Positions 24,667 through 35,016 of a stretch of 64,000 nucleotides of DNA are shown piece by piece. Numbering within the stretch: the first letter of the stretch is position 1; each line of letters starts with the position of its first letter. The notes below the pieces were generated by a model. The model saw only the letters and a program-made list of their open reading frames with translations, made no database searches and was not told the origin of the DNA. The stretch spans positions 44,641,022 through 44,705,021 of the forward strand of contig OZ018408.1 of assembly GCA_963969595.1 (NCBI GenBank), in the 5' to 3' direction. Both the position numbers and the translations under genes were made by a program. Origin of the DNA: Neckera pumila. Lineage: Eukaryota > Streptophyta > Bryopsida > Hypnales > Neckeraceae.

Positions 24667-24888
24667 CCCTTAAACGCCGGGCTGGTGGCCGTGGAAATCA
24701 CCCATTTGCAAAACCGTGGGAACAATTGGCTTAAAAAAATGAAAAAGTATTCATTGGAAGTCAAACTACTGTAAAGGACCTTCCTTTTCACAACAAAATT
24801 TGGAGGATGAATAGTTGCGTTTCTGTCCTACACAGGAGATTCTCTTGTCATTCATCGGACGCAGAACGTCCGCCTTGACGTTCAAGGG
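24667..24888 (+). mobile_element. TTAA element family PB-3, copy 1 (222 bp)
   Basis: Flanked by TTAA at 24663-24666 and 24889-24892, with ends CCCTTAAACGCC and GACGTTCAAGGG. Shares internal segments (TACTGTA, TTCTGTCCTACA, TTGTCATTCATC) with copies at 53740-53960 and 54548-54770. All three are 221-223 bp long. Confidence 0.7.
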
Positions 24889-25056
24889 TTAATAAGGAAT
24901 TTGAATACAGACCAAGGACTAGTATGGCCTGCCCTTGTGTATGTATAATAGTTACAGAATTCTGATGTATGAAACTTGAATACTGACAGAGTATCATGGC
25001 CTTCACACGTGTATGTTTGAGTACAGAATTCTTATGTATGAAATTTGCAGGACGTT

Positions 25057-25307
25057 AAATCCGTCCCACAAAGGTGGGACCAGCAGGCTGAATTTACCCC
25101 GGGGGAAAACACAGGAATTTCTTATTTGCCAAAAAAAAAAAATTTTTTTTGCAAAGTTTGAATTCATATTTGCAATCAGAGGGCCCAAATTAGCTGGGGG
25201 GCTAGGAAGTATCCCTAGACATAGCTCAAATATAGGGGGATTTTTTTACTTTTACCCCCAAGAAATCCCAATTTATCCTGCTAGTTCCACCTTTGTGGGA
25301 CGGATTT
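25057..25307. mobile_element. MITE with AAATCCGTCCCAC ends (251 bp)
   Basis: The left end AAATCCGTCCCACAAAGGTG is the reverse complement of the right end, with the pair continuing through a CAGCAGG/CCTGCTAG segment. The end itself contains a small palindrome (CCCACAAAGGTGGG). No ORF. Target duplication is unclear (TTA or none). Confidence 0.6.
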
Positions 25308-25343
25308 AGCGAAATTCATGAAATTTGGATACAGACAGAGGTA

Positions 25344-25526
25344 CAATAGAACCTCCCTAACTTAATACTCTCTAAACTTAAAGTGCTGTCAAGAAGTATT
25401 GATTGCCGGTCCCAACTTAACTATATGAACTACATACAAATATGATACCTCTCCCTAATGTAATACCCTCTCTAACTTGATGTGTTAGACCAATCCCAAT
25501 TCTATTACTTTAGAGAGGTTCTATTG
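25344..25526. mobile_element. Emigrant/pogo-like MITE, copy 1 (183 bp)
   Basis: Ends CAATAGAACCTCCCTAA and AGAGAGGTTCTATTG lie in TA sites (25342-25343 and 25527-25528). Known Emigrant-type pogo-like MITEs of plants have ends of the form CAGTARAACCTC in TA targets, so the affiliation is good. The interior repeats the TCTCTAA-type motif, a common trait of the group. Confidence 0.7.
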
Positions 25527-25580
25527 TACTAGTGCATGTGTATAATTGTAGTGAGAATTCCTATGTATGAATATCAAGCT

Positions 25581-25745
25581 GCAGCTTACTGGTAAGGTTA
25601 TTAGTGAGAAGTATAAGAGCATCCTCTATCCAAATGCAGCTTACTGGTAAAGTTACTAATCAGAAGTATAAGAGCATCCTCTATCCAAATGCAGCTTACT
25701 GGTAAAGTTACTAGTCAAAAGTATAAGAGCATCCTCTATCCTAAC
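25581..25745. repeat. Three 55-bp tandem repeats
   Basis: Units start GCAGCTTACTGGTAAAG at 25581, 25636 and 25691, exactly 55 bp apart, with only a few substitutions between them and shared ends GCATCCTCTATCC. Recent array; no coding interpretation. Confidence 0.85.
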
Positions 25746-25822
25746 GCTATATTGGCCCTCCAAATGTATTTCTAGCTTTTGAATGGTATATAGTTAGAAC
25801 TTGAAATTTGAATCATTGGAAG

Positions 25823-26238
25823 TGTTAAGACTCGGGATCCGAAGCGGGCATCCTGCTAATGCTTCCCAGTGGATTTTCAATCCGGTTCCTACTCTCCGAT
25901 GCAACTATCCCAAACTCATATCTCCCTTAATGGAACTCAATCTATGAAACAACAGCAATATACATACAGCCAATTATAATACATAAAAAGTACAAGAATA
26001 CACATGCCAATTGAGAAGCAACCATAGAATCAATTCAAAGAGGCATTGGTATCAAGGACTCGTCATTTGGAATAGTTCTTATATTAACGTATGTCAAATG
26101 AGGGACATTGCTCCCTCATCGAGCTTTAATTCATGCTTCGTTAACCAACTAGGAATAACCGCTTCTTCTCCTACTAGGAAGAACCACTCCCCATCCATCA
26201 TGGAACCTTGTTCAACTTGGAGCAACGTAGTTGTGACA
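25823..26238 (-). repeat. Probable 3' LTR of the chromovirus (416 bp)
   Basis: Read on the element's strand, it starts TGTCACAACTACG directly after the polypurine tract and ends ...GAGTCTTAACA, giving TG...CA termini. The partner LTR is absent from the window, so the outer boundary is inferred from the terminal dinucleotides. Confidence 0.55.
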
Positions 26239-26252
26239 TTACCCCCCCTACC
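26239..26252 (-). other. Polypurine tract of the chromovirus
   Basis: The element strand reads GGTAGGGGGGGTAA immediately before the putative LTR start, as expected for the plus-strand primer site. It overlaps the last codons (HALKGRGGN) of the pol frame. Confidence 0.6.
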
Positions 26253-26282
26253 TTTCAAGGCATGAAGTTCGTGCATCGTCAA

Positions 26283-26937
26283 ATTGTCTTGTCTAGCCGC
26301 TTGTGGATGACGCTTGTGGATGACACTTGTGGAAGTCAGCTACAACATCCGAAGCATTGTGCAAGTTTCCAACCCGTTCCCATGAATTCTCTTTAGGCCC
26401 ATATCCCTCCCAAGCAACCAAGTATTGGAGTTTTTTCCATCATCCTATGCATCGAGAATTGAGAATTATGTTCACCACCTACTCAATATCGCCTTCCGGG
26501 GTCACAATGGGTGGCGGCGATCTCTGTCGTCGACCTGAGATGGTATCAGGTCGATACCTCTCTAGCAACGATACATGGAACACATTGTGTATACGAAGAG
26601 TCTTTGGTAGTCGAAGTCGGTAAACCAAATTAGATAGTTTAGCAATAATGGGAAATGGTCCCAAAAACTTGGATGCCAATTTTTTAGTGGGCGCAGTCAT
26701 AGAAATATTATCATGTCAAAGTAAGACTTTGCCACCTATTTGAAATGACGGTTGCAGCTGCACCCCTCGATCATAGTTGAGCTTTGCTTGGTCTCCTGCT
26801 ATTTTGATCATAGTCAATACCTCTTCATGTATTTCTTTTAGGAGTCGAATCCTATCCTCTACTGCCGAAACACTTGAAGTTGTAGGTGTAGCAATTGATA
26901 ACATTGGGTGGTACCCATAAGTGGTATAAAACGGCAA
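26283..26937 (-). pseudogene. Chromovirus integrase C-terminus and chromodomain (broken)
   Basis: The segment KFLGPFPII...VYRLRLP...IHNVFHVSLL is the typical integrase C-terminal motif. It is followed by a chromodomain that reads VVNIILNSR, a stop, then KLQYLVAWEGYGPKENSWE. In-frame TAG and TGA codons interrupt it. Further N-terminal, FYTTYGYHP belongs to the integrase core end. Confidence 0.75.
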
Positions 26938-27207
26938 AAGACTTGTTGTTGAGTGGATTGAATTGTTGTAGGCAAACTCCGCTATTGGAAGGAGGTCCGA
27001 CCAATCATCCTGTCGTCAGGTTGTAAACATGCGAAGAAATTGCTCTAGAACTTGATTCACCCTTTCTGTCTAACCGTCAGACTGTGGGTGGAAAGCCGCT
27101 GTCGAAGCAGATTGAATGCAAAGAAGTTTGTGTAGGCGTTTCATAAATCTGGAAATGAATACTGGTCCGCGGTCGGATATAATTTCCTCTGGAATCCCGT
27201 AATGTTT

Positions 27208-27897
27208 CTATACATGATGGAGGTATAAAGTGGCGGTTGCCAAAGAGTCAATCGTTTCATTTGTCAGAGTAAAAAGTACTAATTTGGTATTTTTGTCTAC
27301 AACAACCAAAATAGAGTCGGATCCATTGCTATTCGACAATTTGACAATGAAATCGGCCGTGGCTCGTTTCCATGGTGCCTCTGCTGCTGAAATGGGTTGT
27401 AATAATCCATGGCAAGCATGATGAGTGGGTTTCAAACGTTGGCACAAGTCACAACCATCAACATACCGATGCACGTATTTTTGAAATGTAGGCCAATAGA
27501 AATTTCTAGACACCAAATCCACAATCTTTGCCTGACCTTGATGTCCCGCCGCTGGTGCATCATGTCTCGAGCGTAATACTTGTTGTTGTATCTCATCATC
27601 ATCCGGTACAAAATTTGCATCCCAAAAATAAAGTATTCCATTGCAAATCTTATAATCTTGAAATCGCCAACGAATGCTCACCGGGGCACGGACAGGATTA
27701 TTCATAAAGAATGCCAATTTTGGCTTAAGCAAGATATCCTCTCCCATGGCTATTTTTATGTGTTGAATAATTTTAGCATTGGTCCAAACGGGCTCACACG
27801 TCTCTATGGCTGCTAACCGTAAAAGTGGCTTGGGTTCTTCTGATGAATCTTCTAGTATGTTGGGCCGTCTTGAAAGCATATCGGCACGCCCATTCAA
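27208..27897 (-). pseudogene. Chromovirus integrase zinc finger and core
   Basis: Contains the HHCC finger (H...H then CDLCQR), the preceding ILYFWDANFVPDD segment and the start of the catalytic core (ATADFIVKL...SILVVVDK). The catalytic aspartate context, normally MDFI, reads ADFI. Downstream the frame breaks before the rest of the core. Confidence 0.8.
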
Positions 27898-27960
27898 TGA
27901 CCCCGACCAATGGTGTATTTTGAAGTTGAATGCCGAGAGTTGTTTGGACCACCGTGCCTG

Positions 27961-28440
27961 TCATTGGTTCATTTGTTTAGTTGTTAGGTAGTGTTCAAGA
28001 TTTTTATGGTCAGAAATCACCCAAATTTGGTGTGGTGATCCTTCCACATAGACCCACCATTCATGAAATGCAAGTACAATACTCAACAATTCCTTGTCAT
28101 ATATGTCATAGTTCCTCTCAGCCAGTTGCATTTTAGAGCTCCGATAGGCGCATGGATGTAGATGCCCATCCTCCCCAAATTGTGATAAAATAGCTCCTGT
28201 AGCACTATCTGAGGCATCTGTTTCCACCAGAAAAGGGAGTTGAAAATCAAGGTGAACTAGCACCGGGGCCTTAGTGAACCGAGATCTAAGTTCCCTAAAT
28301 GCCTCATCCATTGAATAGGTCCATTCAAACCGTTGATCTTTTCGTGTCAACAAAGTAAGAGAAATAGTAATTCTTGAATAATCATAGATAAAGCGTTGAT
28401 AAAAATTAGCAAAACCTAGGAAAGCCTGAACTTCCTTCAC
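27961..28440 (-). pseudogene. Chromovirus RNase H region
   Basis: Opens with EVQAFLGFANFYQRFI, the connection region of gypsy polymerases, then LVETDASDSATGAILSQ, the first catalytic aspartate motif, and DKELLSIVLAFHEW, followed by VISDHKNLEHY. All key acidic residues look present, but flanking frames are broken. Confidence 0.85.
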
Positions 28441-28470
28441 TGATTTTGGAGTGGGCCATTCTTGAATTGC

Positions 28471-29172
28471 CTACACCTTATCGTGACACATTTCCAATCC
28501 CTTTTCTGAAACCATCATTTCCAAAAATTCCACAGAACTTTGGTGAAATTGACACTTAGAAGCTTTAGCAGAAAGGCCGTGATGAAGCAAACATTGAAGT
28601 ACTTCTTGCACAATTGCCTTGTGCTCCTCCAAAGTTTTTGAGAAAATGAGAATGTCATCCAAATAAATCACAACGGAAGTATCCAGTAAATCATAAAAAA
28701 TACTTTGCATGTGTGCTTGGAATTGAACAGGAGCATTGGTTAAACCAAATGGCATCACCAAATATTCAAATAATCCATAACGTGTTTTAAATGCCGTCTT
28801 AAATTCATGGCCCCTTGCCATTTGCACTCGATAATATGCTTGTCTTATATCAAGCTTTGTAAAAATTTTGGCTCCAGCCAATCGGTCAGTTAAGTCAAGA
28901 ATTTAAGGAAGAGGGTACCAATTCCTTATTGTAACTTTGTTCAAGTTCCTGTAATCAATATAAACACGGATGGATCCATCCTTCTTTCAAACAAATACAG
29001 TCGGAGCCGAGACCGGGGACTTGGATCGGTGAATCCATCCTTTGCCTAGATTTTCTTAAAGATATCGTCGAAGTTCTTCGAGTTCTACCGGGGACATAGG
29101 CCGCAATCCCATGTTATGGGGCTCCTATCCTTCTTTAAACTCTATCTTCATATCCGACCCACTGTGATTGGG
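28471..29172 (-). pseudogene. Chromovirus reverse transcriptase (stops in N-terminal part)
   Basis: The catalytic box YLDDILIFS and the motifs KIFTKLDIRQAYY and YLVMPFGLTNAP are intact. Toward the N-terminus the sequence continues as SAPTVFV and IDYRNLNKVTIRNWYPLP, with stop codons interrupting, until truncation at 29173. Confidence 0.85.
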
Positions 29173-29173
29173 T

Positions 29174-29465
29174 CAGTCATTGTTTTTTCCGGCAATTTGG
29201 TGCAAAATTGCACCAAATTTTATGGCCTGGCACCACGCCTATAGAAAAAAATGGTACTAAAAAGGTGAAAATCGCCAAAAAACTTCAAATAAAAAAAATC
29301 TTGAATGAGATTGCCAGATTGTGGATGAAAAACAAACTATAGATATGTAATTTGTTCTAATATGATATTTTCTATCCAATATGTGGATGAATGTTATTTG
29401 GAGCACCAAATGACATTCAATATTGCCACTTTGGCAGTTCATTAAAAATGAAAAAAATCACCCTA
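29174..29465 (-). mobile_element. hAT-like MITE family C, diverged copy
   Basis: Its sequence follows, in reverse orientation, the MITE at 51655-51937 along its length (for example AGATTGTGGATGAAAAACAA, ATATGTGGATGAATGTT, GCACCAAATG). The ends have decayed (CAGTCATT... and ...ATCACCCT) and no target duplication remains. It lies exactly between the gypsy and copia remnants. Confidence 0.6.
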
Positions 29466-29484
29466 TAACCTCTTGGTTTTTGTG

Positions 29485-30620
29485 CCTGCGGCAGAGAGAG
29501 GCTGTTGTGTCACCTAAACAAATCCATCTATGATCTCAAAAAGAGTCCCTGCACATGGTACAATTGTATAGATGCAACTCTTTGACGGATTAGTCCGCAT
29601 TGCACTTAGTCAGATGGCAATATATACTACATGCATGACAAAGGCAAAACACTTATCATGATGCTCTATACAGATGACCTATATATTACAGGTAGCTCCA
29701 ACTGCCTCATCTCCTAGTTGAAGCTCTATCTGCATACAGAATTTGAAATGACCGATCTTGGGCAAATTAAGTGCTATCTTGGTATTTCATTCAAACAAGT
29801 CATCTTAGGCATATTCTTTTCATCAACAGGATAATACAAAATCCATCCTTACCAAGTTTGGCATGGCCAATTGCAAGCCTGCTACAATCCCTCTTCTCGA
29901 AGGACATTTGCTAGTTACCAACATGATTTCACCCTATATAAATTCCACCTATTATTGCACACTAGTTGGAAAATTTATCTTCCTTACTGTCACACGGCTT
30001 GACATTGCCTATGGCATAAACAAATTGAACACTTATATGGCAAATCCCCAACAAGCCCATCTTGATGCCACCAAATACGTCTTATACTACATGTAGGGAA
30101 CACTCACTCTTGGCATCCGCTACCGCTCTGAAGCCTTGGTTACAATTTCCAGCAACACCAATGCTGATTGGAATTCCTGCACAAAAACTCAACAATCCAT
30201 GGGGGCATGTAATTTTATTCTAGTTGGCGATCCTGTTATTTGATAATCAAAAGGACAATTCATTGTCTCTTGTTCATTTATTGAATCACATAGCCAAGAT
30301 TTCATTACCAACTCTCTTGGCCATTTCTCCTAGTCTAGAGCCCAGCATTACGCTACATTATGACAATCAAGGTGCAATGAAACTTTCACACAACCTTGTC
30401 TTTCACGCAAGATCCAAATACATAAAAATTCCTTGCCACTTCATTAGAGAGAGAGGTTTGGGGGGGGGGGGGGGGGGGGGGGGGAATTAAGTTTCAGTAT
30501 ATTCATATCCACGATCAACCAATCAGTACCCTTAATAAACTGCTAGGTTGAGTAAAATTCCACATACATAGAACTACATTAGGAATGCATAGCCTAGCTA
30601 GTTTCAAAATAGCCTAACAG
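29485..30620 (+). pseudogene. Ty1/copia polymerase fragment (reverse transcriptase and RNase H)
   Basis: Plus-strand pieces in shifted frames give LNKSIYDLKKSPCTWY, LYTDDLYITGSS (the copia catalytic box, normally YVDDLLITG), EFEMTDLGQIKCYLGI, ANCKPATIPL, RLDIAYGINKLNTYM, the RNase H motif [13 protein letters not shown]...HARSKYI, and finally LNKLLG and FHIHRTTLGM, the copia C-terminal signature. Multiple stops and frameshifts plus a 25-G tract show it is dead. No LTR was identified. Confidence 0.85.
30460..30484 (+). repeat. Poly-G tract (25 G)
   Basis: An uninterrupted run of 25 G lies inside the copia RNase H remnant after codons for FIRERG. It may be a real homopolymer expansion or a base-calling/assembly artefact. 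Confidence 0.85.
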
Positions 30621-31217
30621 GCCTCACTCTCTATGTATACCCTAATCAGCACACTTCTAGAAAACACTACCGCTTGAATAGATAGTTCTCTACCAACGAA
30701 CCAAAGCTCTTGCGCTTTGCACCTTTGTATCCCATTATCTCCCTTGAGCAATCCTCCTACGAGAAGTATAAGTTATATGTGTGTCTTTGTCTCATAGTGT
30801 ATAATCTCTACTTCACCACCGGCCACCGCACCTCCGCAACAACTGCCCCGCACCTCATGACAAGGCAATTCATACTTCACTGCAGATCCGATGGCCGTTG
30901 GTAATCTTGGTGTCTTATTGTTCTCGTGCCCTGAACAATATTTGACCTCGCTCGCCTGCTTCACAAAAATCTTGTCCACAACATTGCAGCACTACTTCAC
31001 CAATTGAGACACAAATGTATAACCCAACCACAACAACAATATTGCCAGGCTCGCGAGAGATACACCACTAGTGCACTCCCTCAACAATTGGATTCTTCAG
31101 AGCTCAACCGTATTATGTCTCTCTTGTACAATCATGATTTGTCACTAAGAGTAGTTAGGGTTTCATTCACTTCTAGATGATAGTCATCCAATGGTCAATT
31201 GTCATGTTGGACTGTGC
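30621..31217. other. Copia 3' flank or unidentified, no gene
   Basis: Possibly the 3' untranslated part or LTR of the copia element, but no TG...CA boundaries or second LTR copy were found. Confidence 0.3.
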
Positions 31218-31221
31218 TTAA

Positions 31222-33056
31222 CCCCTAAAGGACCGAGGCCTTTTTCCTGCCAAAAAACACTCAAAAATTGCCATTTCTCATAGCAAAGAGTAAAAACATT
31301 TGAAAGTTTTTTTGGTACATCCAACCATAGGATCTTCCACCTAACTAGTATGACAATGTGTAGAAAAAATTTCAAAAATTTTGACCGCACATATTGCAAG
31401 ATATCTATGTTTAACCCCTAAAGGACCAAGTGTCCGTTCAACAGACAAATGGGATTTCGGGCAGGTACCTACGGGCTGAATTTTTGTCTTGATTTTTTGA
31501 AGTTGTTTTAAAGTTAGAAAAACTGATAAGCTTCATGGGAATATAATTTTTTTTTCAATCGGTGCCTGGGAAAAAAAGTTATGCCCAAATAAGCTCAAAA
31601 TAAGGGAGAGCGGGTAGCAAAAAAATTTTGCAAAAAATTTAATTAAAATTTTTTTTTTCCCTTATAGATTATATTTTTGCCTATTTGGGTATCTTTGATT
31701 CATTTCATTTGGATTTTTTATGAAAAAGTTATGGACAATCTTGTTTTTTGGGCAATTAGAGCATCTTCTTGAAAAAAATAACTTGTAGGATTCATTTTGG
31801 AATGCAATTTTTGCAATTTTTCAAGAAAAAAAGTTCCACATGGTTTAGTTTTCGTGCTAGAACAATCTCACCGTTGGAATTAGTGCATTTTAATTCCATC
31901 TAAAAGATATTAATATTTTAGATTTTCCTTCTATCTTGTACTATCTTCTACTTAACAATTTTTTTAAGAATGAAAATTAAGTTTTTTTGAATTTCTTCTT
32001 TTTTCCTAGACTCTCAACTCAATTCTCCACTGTAAAGATTTAAAGCTCAAAACTTTGTAGTGCAAATAATTTAAGTTAAAAATGTTCAAAGTCAAAAAAT
32101 CTAGTCCCGCAATGTGCTGAAAATCTTGTCCTTTTCACTTTGAACGCAGATATCTTGCAATCTGTGTGGTCAAAAATTCTGAAATTTTTTTCACACATTG
32201 CCATATTAGTTAGGTGTAAGATCTATTGGTTGGATGTGCAAATAAAACAATTTTCAGATTTTTTTACTCTTTGCTTTAGAAATGGCAGTTTTGAGAGTTC
32301 TTTGGCAGAAAAAAGGCCTTGGTCCTTTAGGGGTTAAAGTGAAAAAAACGAGTTTTTTATTACATTGCAGAACCAGATTATTGAACTTTGAACCTTCTTA
32401 ACTTTAATCTTTTGCACTATAGAGTTTTAGCTTCAAATCTTTGTGGTGGAGAATTGAGTTGAGAGTCTAGGGAGAAAAAAAATTTAAAGCAATGAAATTT
32501 TCATTCTTTAAAAAATTATCAAGTAGAAATAGGTACAAGATAGAAGGAAAATCTAAATTATTAATATCTCTAAGATGAAATTAAAATGCACTAAATCCAA
32601 TGATGAGATTGTTCTAGCAAGAAAACTAAACCATGTGGAATTTTATTTTTTGAAAAATTGTAAAAATTGCATTCAAAAAATGAATCTTCTAAGTTATTTT
32701 TTCAAGAAGACGCTCTAATTTCCTAAAAAACAAGATTGTCCATAACTTTCTCATGACAAATCCAAATGGAATGAATCAAATTTTTCCATGTAGACAAAAA
32801 TATAATCTATGAGAGAAAAAATTAAAATTAAAATCCAGATTTTTGAATTTTTTTTTTGCTAGCCCCTTTGATTTGAGCTTATTTAGGCATAACTTTTGTT
32901 CCCAAGCACCAATTGAAAAAAAGTAATATTCACACGAAGCAAATCAATTTTTTTTTATCTTCAAAAAAAGTTTCAAAAAAATAGAACAAAAATTGAGATC
33001 ATAGGAACCTGCCTAAAATCCCATTTGTCCCCCAAGGGACAATGGTCCTTTCGGAG
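31222..33056 (+). mobile_element. TTAA element family PB-1, copy 4 (outer, split by copy 5)
   Basis: The left part (31222-31410) and right part (32338-33056) together reproduce the full PB-1 sequence in the orientation of 4881-5806. Outer flanks are TTAA at 31218-31221 and 33057-33060. The right end is slightly mutated (GGTCCTTTCGGAG). It is interrupted by an inverted PB-1 copy at 31415-32333. Confidence 0.75.
31415..32333 (-). mobile_element. TTAA element family PB-1, copy 5 (inner, 919 bp)
   Basis: Inserted in copy 4 with TTAA on both sides (31411-31414 and 32334-32337). The equivalent unoccupied site in the copy at 4881-5806 reads GCATTTAAAGTGAA, containing a single TTAA, so the duplication of the target is directly visible. 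Ends are CCCCTAAAGGACC and GGTCCTTTAGGGG. Confidence 0.8.
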
Positions 33057-33060
33057 TTAA

Positions 33061-34973
33061 GCAAGTGCTTGAGTTTCAAAACTACAATGTTAGCATCTTA
33101 AATGTTGTCAAAGCAAGAACATGGACATTTAACTCTTTTCTATCTTTTGCATGAATAGAAATGACTCTCACTTCTACAATTGAATAAACAATATTGCTTA
33201 GACAAAGTACAACTATTTATCGCACACATCCAAAATTTGGACAACAACCATTGCCATTTACCGAGTAGTAATTGCATGATTCAACTACCCATTCAATTGT
33301 GATGGAAACAAAATTTTGTATCACTGCTCAATGACTGCACATTGTACGGTGAAGGGTTGCAAGGAAATTTTGACTAGTTTTCAGCTTCATTGACTTTAAA
33401 TTGCAATAAACTTTGTAGGAAGAAATCTTTTTGCATTTGTTTTTTCGAAGGTGAATCTTAATAGGACATTTAATAATCACACCCAATTTCAACACATGCA
33501 AGTCTCTCTATTTATGTTGAGAAGGATTTGAATTTTGTCTATGTGGTGATTGGCAAGTTGACTCTAGATGGTTGTTGATGCAGTGGTTGACACAGAGTCC
33601 TAAGGAATTGTAGATCCCAAGAACAACTCCAGTTTAATTAGAAACTACCTTGCCAATGGCTTAATGATAGGGCAACCAAAAAAAAGTGCTTCATTGCAAC
33701 CATCATTTGTCTCTTCATTCCCGGCCCTGCCATTTTCCTTCTCAAGCCTAAGAAGTTGACAAAATATGCAAAACCCACAAGTCAGCTCACAATAGGAAAA
33801 GCCATAGTTTTACCATACCTTTCAAGACATCCCTTTTTTTTGCGTGCAAAGTATTTTCCTGATGTAGAATTTTTTTCCTCTTGTTTTTTTTATAATGCAA
33901 AAAATTCCATTTGAGGTTTGATTTTTCTGACTTTGCACTGGGTGAATTTTTTTTGTAAAAGTCTCCAGAACGAAAGAGGTCTGCCTCCTTCCACTTCAAA
34001 ATCCCGGTTGACTGTCCCTCCCTGTTTCCATTCCTGCACTGGAGCTGCCCCACTTATGCAGTTTTCTGTGCACCAGACGCCTCAGACATGCTCCTGTTCA
34101 GCTCCACCTGCCTGATCCACAAATCAGGCAAGCCTGCAACTCTGAGAGAATCGAACTGAAGCAACCTTAGTTTGAGTAGCAAGTAATTATGATGGAGTCG
34201 TACCGTAACATCATTATTCCATGGTTCCTCTGGGGAGTGAGTCTGAGACTCTGACCGCTACAATTTGTCCCCTGCAATTCAGACCGTATGTCATGGCAAT
34301 ACCTCTTCAGATACACAAGAGATGCATGATTCGGGTAACAACAATAAATGAGATGGTGATGAAGAACAACCAACCCAATTGAGATGAGAGATGACAAGTG
34401 ACGAGGAAGCCGCCAAAATACTCAGCAACAGCAACCACTAACATAAGTGATATACAACATTATAAAACTCAACAGCAACAGCACACCAATAGAGACAGAC
34501 ATGGCAGTACACTCTTGCATTCAACCTATACAATGACGCATTCCACTCATACAATGACAAATTCAAGTTTGACGATGACCCATTCAAGCTTCACAACGAC
34601 TCATTCAAATTTTTCAATGACACATTCAAGGTTTGCACAAGGAATGTGTGAGGAGCAGTAAGTTAGTGGGTGTACCAATCGAGGCGAGCAGCCTGGAACC
34701 CACACACATGTATAACATGTGTGTGCAACCTCGTCTTGAGAAGACCATCACATGTGCAGAGAACGGCAGCATGGGCGGGCTAAAAGTGAAGCTTTTGCCT
34801 CGGTGGTTTTAAAATTTAGGGGGGGCTATAAGCTTCACAATCCCCCGCCCATCCGTCTCGTTTCATTTTAGGGTGACGATTCCAGAAGCTTCGGTTACGT
34901 TGTAGTGATTTGGGAGATCGAGCTCGCGAGAGGTGACAGTAGTTTTAGTGTTGCTTGAGGGTTTAGGAGACGG
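33061..34973. other. Intergenic upstream of the SET gene
   Basis: AT-rich to 33.8 kb, then richer in GC with no recognised gene. Contains a 21-bp minisatellite (34530-34634) and a palindrome CACACATGTATAACATGTGTG near 34704. The last 150 bp probably hold the SET-gene promoter and leader; a telobox-like AGGGTTTAG lies at 34958-34966. No TATA box was seen. Confidence 0.35.
34530..34634 (+). repeat. Five 21-bp tandem repeats (7-codon units)
   Basis: Units of the form ACAATGACNNATTCAANNTTN repeat five times. In one plus-strand frame they read as heptapeptides TMTHSTH, TMTNSSL, TMTHSSF, TTTHSNF, SMTHSRF without a stop. The surrounding frame starts with GTG rather than ATG and has no known domain, so no CDS is called. 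Confidence 0.75.
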
Positions 34974-35016
34974 ATGGCTGATGGCGACGAATGGGAGGTG
35001 AAAGGGGGAGGGGGCG

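Larger units (their letters stand above)
24893..25580. repeat. Degenerate tandem array, units of about 75-100 bp, interrupted by two MITEs
   Basis: Recognisable units repeat GAATACAGAC, a CCTTGTGTATGT-like segment and CAGAATTCTGATGTATGAAA (near 24902, 24977, then after a MITE near 25325 and after a second MITE near 25532). MITEs at 25057-25307 and 25344-25526 each interrupt the array. Confidence 0.55.
25823..29173 (-). mobile_element. Truncated Ty3/gypsy chromovirus
   Basis: Minus-strand order is reverse transcriptase, RNase H, integrase, chromodomain, polypurine tract and 3' LTR, the Ty3/gypsy order. Gag, protease and the 5' LTR are missing: similarity starts within the N-terminal part of reverse transcriptase at 29173, where a hAT-like MITE abuts. 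The frame is broken by stops and shifts, so this is a dead copy. Confidence 0.85.
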
